Shown piece after piece: positions 1 to 8,345 of a stretch of DNA of 64,000 bases (the first letter of the stretch is position 1; every line of letters begins with the position of its first letter). The notes beneath the pieces are model-generated. The model was given only the letters and a program-made list of their open reading frames with translations, was not told the DNA's origin and did no database searches. The stretch comes from Chloroflexota bacterium (GTDB taxonomy: Bacteria > Chloroflexota > Limnocylindria > Limnocylindrales > CSP1-4): assembly GCA_021786265.1 (NCBI GenBank), contig JAJYNP010000022.1:1-64000 (forward strand), read 5' to 3'. Position numbers and translations under genes: made by a program.

Positions 1-2
1 AG

Positions 3-194
3 CGCCTCGTCGCCGAGGAGACGCTCGACCACGCCGAGTTCGAGCAGATCTTCGCCGACCTGCCCGACCCGCGGAAGGAGCAGGGCGGCCCGACGCCGCG
101 GCCCATCGGCGTGCTGACGCCGGACCACCGGCTCCCCGCGGACGGCTCCACGCCGTCCGGCCCGGCGCCGGCGCCGTCACCTTCGCCCGCGTAG
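3..194 (+). CDS. ftsH: ATP-dependent zinc metalloprotease FtsH, C-terminal end (partial)
   Basis: Only the last 63 codons are present; the gene enters from the left edge. The segment reads RLVAEETLDHAEFEQIF, which fits the C-terminal helix that follows the peptidase domain of FtsH. It ends in a Pro/Ala/Ser-rich tail, as is usual for the variable FtsH terminus. FtsH is a membrane-anchored AAA+ protease that degrades misfolded membrane proteins and some regulators. No catalytic motif lies inside the window, so the call rests on this short similarity and the tail. A terminator-like hairpin follows. Confidence 0.6.
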   Translation, partial: RLVAEETLDHAEFEQIFADLPDPRKEQGGPTPRPIGVLTPDHRLPADGSTPSGPAPAPSPSPA

Positions 195-252
195 GCGGGC
201 GATCAACCGGCCGTCGCGAGGCCGCACCGGCCAGAGACCGGTACATGGCGAG

Positions 253-278
253 TGAGGCGGGCCAGGGGGCCCGCCTCA
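253..278 (+). terminator. Perfect 11-bp hairpin between ftsH and the M20 peptidase gene
   Basis: TGAGGCGGGCC (253-263), loop AGGG, then its exact complement (268-278). There is no T-run after it. It ends 8 bases before the Shine-Dalgarno AGGAGGA (287-293) of the next gene, so it could end ftsH transcription or modulate translation of the peptidase gene. The structure is seen; the role is inferred. Confidence 0.6.
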
Positions 279-302
279 GCACGTACAGGAGGACCACGCG
301 GC

Positions 303-1691
303 ATGGCAAGCACCTTCGCCGACCTCGAAGCGCGCCTGGTCGAGACCCGCGACGCGCGGCTCGCCGACTACGTCGAGTTCCTGCGGATCCCGAGCATCTC
401 GACGCTTCCCGACCACGCGGCGGACTGCCGTCGCGCGGCGGAGTTCCTGGCCGACCGCCTGCGCCATGCCGGGCTGGAGCACGTCGAGGTCGCCGAGACC
501 GAGGGGCAGCCGGTCGTATACGCCGACTGGCTGCACGCGGAGGGCGCCCCGACGGTCCTCGTGTACGGCCATTACGACGTGCAACCCGTCGACCCGCTCG
601 ACCTCTGGGTGAAGCCTCCGTTCGATCCCCGGGTGGAGAACGGGCGGGTCTATGCGCGTGGCGCAGCCGACGACAAGGCGCAGGTCCACCTGCACGTCCA
701 GGCGGCCGCGGCCTGGCTTTCAACCCGCGGCCGGCTGCCCGTCAACCTCCGCTACGTGTTCGAGGGCGAGGAGGAATCGGGCTCCGAGCACCTGGACCGG
801 TGGCTGGCTGACAACGCGGGCCGGCTCGCGTCCGACCTTGCGGTCATCAGCGATACTGGCTTCTTCGAGGGGAACCTGCCGGCGATCACGGTCGGGCTCC
901 GCGGCATGATGTACGCACAGATCGACGTGACGGGGCCCCGGCTCGACCTGCACTCGGGCGGGTACGGCGGCGCGGTGCGCAACCCGGCCACCGTTCTCGC
1001 CGAGATCATCGCCGGACTGCACGACGCCGGCGGTCGCGTGGACGTCCCCGGCTTCTACGACGACGTGCGGCCCCTGAGCCCGCGCGACCGCGCGGAACTG
1101 GCCCGGCTGCCGTTCGACGAGGACGAGTACCGGGCGTCGATCGGGGTCGACGCGCTCTGGGGCGAGGCAGGCTACACGACCCTCGAGCGCCGGGGCGCGC
1201 GGCCGACGCTGGAGGTGAACGGGATCTGGGGTGGGTTCCAGGGCGAAGGCGCGAAGACGATCATCCCGGCCCACGCCCACGCCAAGATCAGCTGCCGGCT
1301 CGTGCCGGACCAGGATCCCGAACGCGTCTTCCGGCTCGTCCGCGAGCGCGTGCAGGCGCTCACGCCGGCCGGAGTGCGTGTCGAGGTGCGGCTCATCAAC
1401 ACCGGGCGCCCGTCGCTGACGCCCATCGATCACCCGGCCACGCGCGCGGCCGCCGCGTGTCTCCGCGACGCGTTCGGGACCGAGCCCGTGTACATCCGCG
1501 AAGGCGGGTCCGTGCCGGTCGCCGCCTCGTTCGAAACGATCCTGGGACTCCCGGTCGTGCTGCTCGGGTTCACTCCGCCGGACGACCAGGCCCACGCCCC
1601 GAACGAGTCCATGCGCCTGGACAACTACGAGGGCGGGATCCGCACGATCGTCCGCTACTGGGAGGCGCTCGCGGCCATGCCGATCGGCTGA
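303..1691 (+). CDS. M20 family dipeptidase / metallopeptidase
   Basis: A 462-residue cytoplasmic zinc peptidase of the M20 (ArgE/DapE/CPG2) superfamily, close to the dipeptidases of about 460 residues. Visible motifs are YGHYDVQPVDP (first metal His and the Asp beside it), ARGAADDK (bridging Asp), EGEEESGSEHL (catalytic Glu pair), HSGGYGG at the lid-domain boundary and the C-terminal metal His in DDQAHAPNES. The start at 303 is chosen because AGGAGGA lies 9 bases upstream; an in-frame ATG at 252 has no such site and falls at the edge of the hairpin. It probably hydrolyses short peptides; the substrate cannot be read from the sequence. Confidence 0.9.
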   Translation: MASTFADLEARLVETRDARLADYVEFLRIPSISTLPDHAADCRRAAEFLADRLRHAGLEHVEVAETEGQPVVYADWLHAEGAPTVLVYGHYDVQPVDPLDLWVKPPFDPRVENGRVYARGAADDKAQVHLHVQAAAAWLSTRGRLPVNLRYVFEGEEESGSEHLDRWLADNAGRLASDLAVISDTGFFEGNLPAITVGLRGMMYAQIDVTGPRLDLHSGGYGGAVRNPATVLAEIIAGLHDAGGRVDVPGFYDDVRPLSPRDRAELARLPFDEDEYRASIGVDALWGEAGYTTLERRGARPTLEVNGIWGGFQGEGAKTIIPAHAHAKISCRLVPDQDPERVFRLVRERVQALTPAGVRVEVRLINTGRPSLTPIDHPATRAAAACLRDAFGTEPVYIREGGSVPVAASFETILGLPVVLLGFTPPDDQAHAPNESMRLDNYEGGIRTIVRYWEALAAMPIG

Positions 1692-1747
1692 CCGCGGATA
1701 CCGGTGCGCCGGGGCTCCACCCGTGCTGAGGGCCATGGGCCGGATGC

Positions 1748-1753
1748 TATGAT
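1748..1753 (+). promoter_or_regulatory. -10 box (TATGAT) for the DnaB-C-like gene
   Basis: TATGAT, with the predicted first transcribed base near 1760, directly before a 10-bp hairpin at 1761-1789. No convincing -35 box is seen. Confidence 0.45.
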
Positions 1754-1760
1754 CGGGCGA

Positions 1761-1789
1761 CGGTTCGGATCGGGCCACAATCCGAACCG
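1761..1789 (+). other. 10-bp inverted repeat at the predicted 5' end of the mRNA
   Basis: CGGTTCGGAT (1761-1770) and its perfect complement (1780-1789) enclose a 9-base loop. It begins about where transcription from the TATGAT at 1748 would start and ends 15 bases before GGAGG (1805-1809). It may be a 5' stabilising stem-loop, an attenuator or a repressor site. Confidence 0.55.
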
Positions 1790-1819
1790 GGCGTGGCTTC
1801 GGCCGGAGGTGATGACCAG

Positions 1820-2932
1820 GTGGAGACGACCACACAGCCCCCCGGCGCGCCCGGCGCGCCCGAGCCCTTGGACGGTGGCAGCGTGACCCAGGAGACGTGG
1901 CGGGTCGAGGCCGACGGTGGCTCCATGCGTCCACGGTCCGCGCTGGACATCCTGGTCACCCTGAACGACCGGATCTCGACCGGCGACGTGGGCCGCTACC
2001 AGCCGGTGCCCCTCGGGTTCACGCCGCTCGACAAGACCATCGGCGGTGGGATCCGGCCCGGCGAGATGCTGCTGGTGGGCGGCGCGCAGGGCACCGGCAA
2101 GACCACCATGGCGCTCCAGATGGCGCGCAACATCGTCTCCGGCGGTCTCGCCAACGTGCTCTACATCTGCTTCGAGCACGACGAGGAGTACCTGCTCAAC
2201 CGGCTGATCGCCCTCGAATCCGCGCTGGCGCATCTGCCGCAGACGACCGGCGCGATCAAGATCCAGGACGTTCGGCGCGAGATCCTGGGGAGCTGGATGG
2301 CCGAGGGCGAGCCCGGCCATCAGCTGGTGTCGAACCCGCGCCTCCGGCCGGCGCTCGAACGGATCGGGCGGTACGGCGACGGGCTGTTCCTCCTCCGCGG
2401 CTCGCAGACCGGATCGACGGTCGAGAACCTTCGCCAGCTGGTCCAGCAGCACCACGCGCTCTCGAACGATCGCCCGCTGGTGGTCTTCGTCGACTACCTC
2501 CAGAAGGTCCCGGTGATCCCCGAGCCGCCCACGGAGACCGAGAAGGTCACCTACGTGGTCAACGGGCTCAAGGACGTGGCACTCTCCGAGGAGGTTCCGC
2601 TGATCGCGATCGTGGCCGCGGACAAGGAGGGGCTCAAGGCGTCCCGCCTCCGCAACCACCACCTGCGCGGTTCGTCCGCGATCAACTACGAGGCGGACAT
2701 CATCCTGATCCTGAACGAGAAGTACCACATCGTTGCGAAGGTCAACATCGAGTTCAACCCGTACCAGGCGCAGCGCTTCCGGGACTGGGTGGTGGCCACG
2801 GTCGAGAAGAACCGCGGCGGCAAGGACAACGTGGACCTGGAGTTCGAGAAGCACTTCGAGTACTCCTGCTTCGATCCGGATGGCCGGACCGTGCAGGAGA
2901 AGCTGATCGAAGAGCGCCTCTACAACGACTGA
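1820..2932 (+). CDS. DnaB-C-like RecA-fold ATPase lacking the DnaB N-terminal domain
   Basis: A 370-residue protein that corresponds to the ATPase half of the replicative helicase DnaB. Walker A is GGAQGTGKT (about residues 87-95) and Walker B is VVFVDYLQK (Asp about 225), close to the DnaB IDYLQ signature. A later SRLRNHHLRGSSAI segment followed by EADIILIL matches the DnaB sensor region, and the C-terminal VEKNRGGKDN resembles the arginine-finger strand. The N-terminal helicase scaffold is missing; only about 50 unstructured residues precede the core. GTG 1820 is preferred because GGAGG lies 10 bases upstream; GTG 1793 is the alternative. It might be a helicase paralogue, a loader or a signalling ATPase. 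It probably shares a transcript with ppa, 4 bases downstream. Confidence 0.75.
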   Translation: METTTQPPGAPGAPEPLDGGSVTQETWRVEADGGSMRPRSALDILVTLNDRISTGDVGRYQPVPLGFTPLDKTIGGGIRPGEMLLVGGAQGTGKTTMALQMARNIVSGGLANVLYICFEHDEEYLLNRLIALESALAHLPQTTGAIKIQDVRREILGSWMAEGEPGHQLVSNPRLRPALERIGRYGDGLFLLRGSQTGSTVENLRQLVQQHHALSNDRPLVVFVDYLQKVPVIPEPPTETEKVTYVVNGLKDVALSEEVPLIAIVAADKEGLKASRLRNHHLRGSSAINYEADIILILNEKYHIVAKVNIEFNPYQAQRFRDWVVATVEKNRGGKDNVDLEFEKHFEYSCFDPDGRTVQEKLIEERLYND

Positions 2933-2936
2933 CCCG

Positions 2937-3479
2937 ATGGAGCTGCCCGATCGCTTCCCGGACGTCGTCGAGGCCGTCATCGAGATCCCGGCCGGGAGCC
3001 GCAACAAGTACGAGTTCGACGAACGCGCGGAGGTCTTCCGCCTCGACCGGGTGCTCAGCTCGGCCGTGTACTACAACTTCGACTATGGGTTCGTCGAGGG
3101 GACGCGCGCCGACGACGGCGACCACTCCGACGTCATGGTGCTGATCGCCCAGCCCACGTTCACCGGCTGCCGGATCTGGACGCGGCCGGTGGGCGGCTTG
3201 GCGATGCGCGATGAGCACGGCGACGATTTCAAGGTGCTGGGCGTTGCGCTCGGCGATCCCCTGTACGCCCACGTGCAGTCCCTCGACGGCGTCTCGCCGC
3301 ACCGCCTGGTGGAGATCGAGCACTTCTTCGAGACCTACAAGCTCCTGGAGAACAAGGCGGTCGAGGTCCTCGGATGGCGCGACCGCGACACGGCACTCGA
3401 GATGCTGCGGGCGGACCGGACGCGCTGGCAGCGCGAACACGCCTTCCGCGCCGAGCGGCCCACCCTCACGGGGGAATGA
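2937..3479 (+). CDS. ppa: Inorganic pyrophosphatase, family I
   Basis: A soluble 180-residue enzyme that hydrolyses pyrophosphate to two phosphates and so drives biosynthetic reactions. The family features are IEIPAGSRNKYEFDE near the N-terminus, YNFDYGFVEGT (usually YPADYGFI) and the metal signature DGDHSDVMVL. The three metal-binding aspartates of D-x-D-x-x-D-V are intact, but the usual Pro-Leu between them is His-Ser. The C-terminal HFFETYKLLE is also typical. It starts 4 bases after the ATPase gene, and its stop overlaps the start of the HAD gene (ATGA). Confidence 0.93.
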   Translation: MELPDRFPDVVEAVIEIPAGSRNKYEFDERAEVFRLDRVLSSAVYYNFDYGFVEGTRADDGDHSDVMVLIAQPTFTGCRIWTRPVGGLAMRDEHGDDFKVLGVALGDPLYAHVQSLDGVSPHRLVEIEHFFETYKLLENKAVEVLGWRDRDTALEMLRADRTRWQREHAFRAERPTLTGE

Positions 3480-4282
3480 CCGGCCCCGGATCTCGCCCTG
3501 TGGACGGCGGGCCCCCCGGCTCGCGGGCGCTCGTGTGGCCGCGCCCCGAGCTGGTGTTCTTCGATATCGGCGACACCCTGATCCGCGTCGACCCGTCCTG
3601 GACCGGCGCCTACCTCGCCGCGGCCACCTCGTGGGGGCTGGACGTCGACGGGAACGCGCTCGCCGCGGCGTTCGCCAGGGCGCTGGGCGAGGGACTCTGG
3701 GATGCGCCCGGCCCGTTCGAGGCCACCCCGGAGGCGTCGTACCAGCGGATCAAGCAGTTCGACGTGCGAGCCATGACGCTGCTCGGGTACTCGGATCTCC
3801 CCGATTCGTTCTACCGCCACCTGGGGCGGTTCTTCGAGCAGCGTGCGGCGTGGCACGTCTTCCCGGATGCGCAGCCCGTGCTCGAGGCCCTCACGGCGGC
3901 CGGCATCCGCCGGGCCGTCATCAGCAACTGGGTGTGGGTGCTGCCGGAGCTGCTCCACGACCTGGAGCTGGCGCACCACTTCGAGGCGATCGTGGCCTCG
4001 GCACGCGTGGGCTACGTCAAACCGCAGCGCGAGATCTTCGCCCACGCGATCGAGCTCACCGGCGTGCGCCCGGACAGGGCCGTGCACGTCGGGGACAACC
4101 CCGACGCCGACGTCTCCGGGGCGACCGCGCTCGGGATCCGCCCGGTGCTGCTGGACCGCGCGGCCCGCTTCGCGGGTGGGCTGCCCGAACGCCCCGACGT
4201 CCCGGTGGTGACCGATCTCTATGGGCTCCTGCCGCTCCTGGGGGTCGATGCGCGCCCGGCCCCGGCGTCGCGGGCCGGCTGA
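3476..4282 (+). CDS. HAD-superfamily hydrolase (phosphatase-like)
   Basis: A 268-residue haloacid dehalogenase-like hydrolase. Motif I is FFDIGDTLI (nucleophile Asp about 30; the usual second Asp two places later is Gly), motif II is ISNWVW, motif III is the Lys of KPQREIF, and motif IV is HVGDNPDADVSGA. The helical cap between motifs I and II places it in subfamily I. The start ATG 3476 overlaps the ppa stop, so translation is coupled. The substrate is unknown. Loss of the motif-I acid/base Asp weakens the case for a fast phosphomonoesterase, although related HAD enzymes lacking it exist. Confidence 0.85.
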   Translation: MTGPGSRPVDGGPPGSRALVWPRPELVFFDIGDTLIRVDPSWTGAYLAAATSWGLDVDGNALAAAFARALGEGLWDAPGPFEATPEASYQRIKQFDVRAMTLLGYSDLPDSFYRHLGRFFEQRAAWHVFPDAQPVLEALTAAGIRRAVISNWVWVLPELLHDLELAHHFEAIVASARVGYVKPQREIFAHAIELTGVRPDRAVHVGDNPDADVSGATALGIRPVLLDRAARFAGGLPERPDVPVVTDLYGLLPLLGVDARPAPASRAG

Positions 4283-4288
4283 CCGCCG

Positions 4289-4927
4289 GTGGTCGCCGAG
4301 GCGTGGCGGCTGTTCATCGCGATCCCCGTGCCCGACGAGGTCCGCTCGGCGCTCGCCGCTGCGCTCGACCCCGTGCGGGCTCGCTTCCGCGGCGGACGGT
4401 GGCAGTCCGCGGACACGTGGCACCTGACCCTGCGCTTCGTGGGCGACACGCCGGTCGGCGATCTCCCGGCGATCGAGCAGGCGATCCGCGCGGTGGCGGC
4501 GACCGGCGCGCCGTTCCGCATCGAGCTCGGGGAGGCGGGATCGTTCGAGCGTCGCCGCGGAGGTCGCGTCGCCTGGGTGGGTCTGGCGCTGGGAGGACCG
4601 GAGGTGGCCGCGCTGGCCCGGGAACAGCAGCGTCTGGTTGCGCCGGGCGAGCCCGCGGACCTGCCGCCACAGGTTCACCTGACGATCGCACGCGACGCGC
4701 CCGATGGCCTGGTGGCGGCTGTCGTGGCGGCGATGGAGGCGTTCCGTGCCGGGACGCGGGGCGCGGAGCGAGCCGGCCGGGTCGGGCTCGGGTCCCGTTC
4801 GGTCGGACCGCTTGTCGGTGAGGGTTCGTTCGCGTGGATGGCCGATCGGCTGGTGCTGTACCGCAGCGTGCTGGGTCGCGGCGGGGCGACCCACACGGCG
4901 CTGCTGGAGGCGCGCCTGGGCAGCTGA
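4289..4927 (+). CDS. thpR: RNA 2',3'-cyclic phosphodiesterase (2H phosphoesterase)
   Basis: A 212-residue member of the 2H phosphoesterase family (LigT/ThpR). Both catalytic H-x-T motifs are present: TWHLTLRF (His about 45) and QVHLTIAR in the second half. The N-terminal RLFIAIPVPDEV is typical of the family. The enzyme opens 2',3'-cyclic phosphate ends of RNA to 2'-phosphates. The start is GTG 4289, six bases after the HAD gene, so it is probably the last gene of that operon. A weak 6-bp hairpin (4930-4950) follows. Confidence 0.9.
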   Translation: MVAEAWRLFIAIPVPDEVRSALAAALDPVRARFRGGRWQSADTWHLTLRFVGDTPVGDLPAIEQAIRAVAATGAPFRIELGEAGSFERRRGGRVAWVGLALGGPEVAALAREQQRLVAPGEPADLPPQVHLTIARDAPDGLVAAVVAAMEAFRAGTRGAERAGRVGLGSRSVGPLVGEGSFAWMADRLVLYRSVLGRGGATHTALLEARLGS

Positions 4928-4950
4928 GCCACCCGGTCCTGCATCGGGTG

Positions 4951-4979
4951 TTGCGGTCCGGGGCGGGCACCGGTAGATT
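4951..4979 (+). promoter_or_regulatory. Promoter of the trpB T-box leader
   Basis: TTGCGG (4951-4956), an exact 17-base spacer, then TAGATT (4974-4979). Transcription should begin near 4986, at the left end of the T-box. This is one of the two best -35/-10 pairs in the window. Confidence 0.7.
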
Positions 4980-4985
4980 CCGCGG

Positions 4986-5263
4986 ACAGTCGTTGACCGG
5001 GACGAGTACCCGTCAACCGCGGGCCACAGCGAGCCGGGACGGTGGGAGCCGGTGTCGACAGCGGGACGGCGAATGGACCCGCGAGATGTCCGAGCGAAGC
5101 GCGACCGGGGGCCGCGCAGTAGCCCGGGCCGGAGGCCCACCGTTAGCGCAGGGCGGGTTCGGCGTCAACAAGCCCCGGACCGCGGAATGAGCGGCCGCCA
5201 GCTGCGGCCGGAACGAAGGGTGGCACCACGAGGTCCCGACCTCGTCCCTCGCGGGACGGGGTC
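4986..5263 (+). ncRNA. T-box riboswitch sensing uncharged tRNA-Trp
   Basis: Stem I shows AGTA (5005-5008) opposite GAA-UGG-A (5071-5077), the normal specifier-loop layout. The specifier UGG (5074-5076) is a Trp codon. The distal arm has AGCGAGCCGGGAC (5028-5040) and GGTGGGAGCCGGT (5041-5053). The T-box motif AAGGGTGGCACCACG is at 5216-5230. The antiterminator pairs AGGG (5217-5220) with CCCT (5246-5249) and ACGAGG (5228-5233) with CCTCGT (5240-5245), leaving the bulge TGGCACC. TGGC would pair with a GCCA end, matching the G73 of bacterial tRNA-Trp. The competing hairpin 5238-5248/5253-5263 (11 bp, one G-U) reuses the antiterminator 3' strand. It has no T-run, so the mechanism could be GC-driven termination. 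The pairings are seen; the ligand follows from the specifier. Confidence 0.92.
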
Positions 5264-5311
5264 GATTCGTGCCATGGGGCCGCAGGCCACGCAGCGAGAG
5301 GTGCACCCGCG

Positions 5312-6670
5312 ATGAGCGCTCAGACGAAGTTCCTGCTCGACGAGTCCCGCATCCCGCGGGCCTGGTACAACATCGTCCCCGACCTGCCGGTGCCGCCCGC
5401 GCCCGTGCTCCATCCCGGCACGCGGCAGCCCATCGGGCCGGACGATCTCGCGCCGCTGTTCCCGATGGCGCTCATCGGCCAGGAGGTCAGCGCCGATCGC
5501 GAGATCGAGATCCCCGGCCCCGTCCGCGACGCCTATCGGCTGTACCGGCCGGCGCCGCTCTACCGCGCCCACCGCCTGGAGCGCGCGCTCGATACGCCGG
5601 CGCACATCTACTACAAGTACGAGGGCACGAGCCCGGCCGGGAGCCACAAGCCGAACACCGCGATCGCGCAGGCGTTCTACAACCAGCAGGCCGGCGTGCG
5701 GCGGCTGGCCACCGAGACCGGAGCCGGCCAGTGGGGCAGCGCGCTCGCATTCGCCGGGGCCCTCTTCGGGCTCGAGGTCAAGGTCTACATGGTCCGCGCC
5801 AGCTACGACCAGAAGCCGTACCGGCGCAACCTGATGGAGCTGTACGGTGCGGAGGTCGTGGCCAGCCCGAGCCCCACCACCGTGTACGGACGGCGCCTGC
5901 TCGAGGAGCACCCGGACAGCCCGGGGTCGCTGGGGATCGCGATCAGCGAGGCCGTCGAGGACGCCGCGGGCCGCGACGACACGAAGTACTCGCTGGGGTC
6001 CGTGCTCAACCACGTGCTGCTCCACCAGACCGTGATCGGCATCGAGGCGATCGAGCAGATGGAGATGGCGGGCGAGCGGCCCGACGTGATCATCGCCTGC
6101 GCCGGCGGTGGCTCGAACTTCGCCGGGCTCACCTTCCCGTTCGTCGGGCAGAAGCTGCGCGGTGAGGCCTCCTACCGGGTGGTCGCGGTGGAGCCCGAGG
6201 CGGCGCCCAGCCTGACCCGAGGGGTCTACGAGTACGACTTCGGCGACACCGCGCGCCTGACGCCCCTGGTCAAGATGTACACCCTCGGCCACGACTTCGT
6301 GCCCGAGCCGATCCACGCCGGTGGCCTCCGCTATCACGGCATGTCGCCGCTGGTGAGCCTGCTCAAGGCGCACGACGTCATCGAGGCACGTGCCGTCCAC
6401 CAGCGGCCCACGTTCGAGGCGGGCGTGCAGTTCGCCCGCACGGAGGGGATCGCGCCGGCGCCCGAGTCGGCGCACGCTATCCGTGCCGCCATCGACGAGG
6501 CGCTGGAGGCGCGAGAGCAGGGGACGCCCAGGGTGATCCTGTTCGGACTCTCCGGCCATGGTCACTTCGACCTGTCTGCCTACGAGCGGTACCTGTCGGG
6601 CCGCCTGGAGGACTACGAGTATCCCGCCGACCGCGTGCGCGAGGCGCTGTCCGCGGTGCCCTCGATCTGA
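5312..6670 (+). CDS. trpB: Tryptophan synthase beta chain, TrpB2 type
   Basis: A 452-residue PLP enzyme of the TrpB2 branch, which joins indole and serine into tryptophan. The PLP lysine lies in AGSHKPNTA (Lys about 113) and the phosphate loop is [10 protein letters not shown] (about 263-272). The N-terminal [15 protein letters not shown] and the long segment before the PLP lysine are typical of TrpB2 rather than TrpB1. No trpA is in the window; TrpB2 enzymes often work without a tight TrpA partner. A GAGAGGTG site lies 8 bases before ATG 5312. Expression should rise when tRNA-Trp is uncharged, through the T-box upstream. Confidence 0.93.
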   Translation: MSAQTKFLLDESRIPRAWYNIVPDLPVPPAPVLHPGTRQPIGPDDLAPLFPMALIGQEVSADREIEIPGPVRDAYRLYRPAPLYRAHRLERALDTPAHIYYKYEGTSPAGSHKPNTAIAQAFYNQQAGVRRLATETGAGQWGSALAFAGALFGLEVKVYMVRASYDQKPYRRNLMELYGAEVVASPSPTTVYGRRLLEEHPDSPGSLGIAISEAVEDAAGRDDTKYSLGSVLNHVLLHQTVIGIEAIEQMEMAGERPDVIIACAGGGSNFAGLTFPFVGQKLRGEASYRVVAVEPEAAPSLTRGVYEYDFGDTARLTPLVKMYTLGHDFVPEPIHAGGLRYHGMSPLVSLLKAHDVIEARAVHQRPTFEAGVQFARTEGIAPAPESAHAIRAAIDEALEAREQGTPRVILFGLSGHGHFDLSAYERYLSGRLEDYEYPADRVREALSAVPSI

Positions 6671-6829
6671 GGTCGGCGGCAGAACCCGCCCCTGAACCCG
6701 GGTCCGCCGGGAGGCACGGAGCGGCGCTCGGCCGAACGACGCTCGGGGAAGGATCGCCGCACCCGCGGCTGACACCGGCTGCCGAGGCCGGCAGGCATGA
6801 CCGGCAGGCATGACGGGCCCAATGCTGGG

Positions 6830-6835
6830 TAGACT
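6830..6835 (+). promoter_or_regulatory. -10 box (TAGACT) for tyrA; leaderless layout
   Basis: TAGACT ends 7 bases before ATG 6843, so the mRNA should begin at or near the start codon. The rest of the 172-base gap after trpB (6671-6829) holds only a short direct repeat (CCGGCAGGCATGA, twice around 6788-6812). Confidence 0.55.
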
Positions 6836-6842
6836 GCCGGCG

Positions 6843-7718
6843 ATGCGTCTGGCGATCATCGGGTTCGGGCTCATCGGGGGATCCGTGGCGCGCGCGCTGG
6901 CCGCGCGCGATGCGGGCCGCTGGCGCGTGGCTGCCTGGAGCCGCTCCAGCGACGGACCGAGGGCCGCGCTGGCCGACGGCGCGATCGACGTGGCGGCCGC
7001 CTCGGCGGAAGAGGCGATCGCGGGCGCCGAGCTCGTGCTGCTGGCGGCCAGCCCGCTGGCGAATCTGGAGCTGGTAGGGCGGCTGGGGCCTGCCGTCGCG
7101 GCCGCCGGCGCGACGCTGACCGACGTCACTTCCGCGCAGGCGCGCATCGCGCGGGCAGCGGCGCGGGTGGCCGGGCTCCACCACGTGGGCGGCCACCCGA
7201 TGGCCGGCATCGAGGCGCGCGGCTACGACGCCGCTCGCGCCGATCTGTTCGCGGGCCGGCCCTGGATCGTGCTCCCCGGCCCACAGTCGCTGGCGGAGGA
7301 CGTGGCCCGGGTCCGGGACCTGGCGGTCGCGTGCGGCGGCCGGCCGGTCGAACTCGATCCCGTGGAGCACGATCGCCTGGTCGCGGCGGTCAGCCATGCG
7401 CCGCTGGTCATCGCCGCCGCGCTGGCCGAGACCGTGACCTCGAGCGATGCGTGGGCGCCGGCCGCGGGGCTCGCGGCGGGTGGCTGGCGTGACGCCACGC
7501 GGGTGGCCCGGGGCGACCCCGACCTCGGGGCGGGCATCACGGCCCTCAACCGCGACGAGCTGCTGGCCTGGCTCGACCGGTTCACGGCCACCCTGGCGGC
7601 CTGGCGCCACGAGCTGGACGCCGTGCCGGATGCCCCCGACGCAGCCGCGGTCGCGTCGCTGCGCGCGAGGTTCGAGCGCGTCCGGTCCGCGCTGGGAACT
7701 CGTCCACCGGATGGCTGA
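6843..7718 (+). CDS. tyrA: Prephenate (or arogenate) dehydrogenase
   Basis: A 291-residue NAD(P)-dependent TyrA that makes the tyrosine precursor 4-hydroxyphenylpyruvate (or tyrosine from arogenate). The Rossmann loop is IIGFGLIGGSVA (residues 5-16). HVGGHPMAGIEARGYDAA carries the conserved active-site region, and HAPLVIAAALAETV lies in the helical dimerisation domain. No ACT or chorismate-mutase domain is fused. ATG 6843 is chosen because the Rossmann strand begins right there and a -10 box sits 7 bases upstream; ATG 6810 and 6825 would lie before or around that box. Its last codons overlap the Nudix gene. Confidence 0.9.
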   Translation: MRLAIIGFGLIGGSVARALAARDAGRWRVAAWSRSSDGPRAALADGAIDVAAASAEEAIAGAELVLLAASPLANLELVGRLGPAVAAAGATLTDVTSAQARIARAAARVAGLHHVGGHPMAGIEARGYDAARADLFAGRPWIVLPGPQSLAEDVARVRDLAVACGGRPVELDPVEHDRLVAAVSHAPLVIAAALAETVTSSDAWAPAAGLAAGGWRDATRVARGDPDLGAGITALNRDELLAWLDRFTATLAAWRHELDAVPDAPDAAAVASLRARFERVRSALGTRPPDG

Positions 7719-8295
7719 CGGCGAGCTGGTCCTCGGCGCGCCACGCGCCCGCCTGTGGCAGGGCCCTGGATGGCGCGGCGTCCGGCGCTCCGGCATGCCT
7801 GAGATCCTGGCCGCGGCGCTCGCGTCCGCCTCGTTCCGGCCCCGCGCCGAGGCGGAGGACGATCCCGCCTGGAAGCAGCTCATCCCCTACCTCGTCCTGC
7901 GCGATGGCGAGCGCATCTTCCTGATGCGCCGCACGCGCGCCGGCGGCGATGCGCGCCTGCACGACCGGTTCACGATCGGGGTGGGCGGCCACGTGAACCC
8001 GGGCGACGACAGCCTCGAGGGCGCCCTGCGGCGGGAGTGGCGCGAGGAGCTGGATGCCCCGTTCGAACCCGACTTCCGGCTGGTGGGTCTCCTCAACGAC
8101 GACGGCGATCCCGTTGGCGCCGTGCATCTCGGCGTCGTGTACGTGGCCGATGCTCGGGGCCGGCCGGCGGCGATCCGCGAGACCGAGAAGCTCAGCGGCG
8201 GGTTCGCGTGGCCGGCCGCGGTCCGGGCCGTGCGCGATCGCATGGAGACGTGGAGCTCGCTCCTCGTGGACGACCTGCTGCCGGCCGGGGGCTGA
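7711..8295 (+). CDS. Nudix hydrolase
   Basis: A 194-residue Nudix protein that hydrolyses a nucleoside diphosphate linked to another group. The Nudix box is GGHVNPGDDSLEGALRREWR followed at once by EEL, preserving the RE-x-x-EE metal-binding core. It has an N-terminal extension of about 60 residues before the fold. ATG 7711 overlaps the tyrA stop by 8 bases, so the two are translationally coupled. The substrate cannot be inferred. Confidence 0.85.
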   Translation: MADGELVLGAPRARLWQGPGWRGVRRSGMPEILAAALASASFRPRAEAEDDPAWKQLIPYLVLRDGERIFLMRRTRAGGDARLHDRFTIGVGGHVNPGDDSLEGALRREWREELDAPFEPDFRLVGLLNDDGDPVGAVHLGVVYVADARGRPAAIRETEKLSGGFAWPAAVRAVRDRMETWSSLLVDDLLPAGG

Positions 8296-8339
8296 CGGGC
8301 CGCCCGACCCTCGGTCCATCCGGCTCTTGGGCCGCGCCG

Positions 8340-8345
8340 TACGAT
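8340..8345 (+). promoter_or_regulatory. -10 box (TACGAT) for the nfeD-SPFH operon
   Basis: TACGAT overlaps a potential ATG at 8344, which therefore cannot be the start. The predicted mRNA 5' end is near 8352, within the GGGAGG that precedes ATG 8365. Confidence 0.45.
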
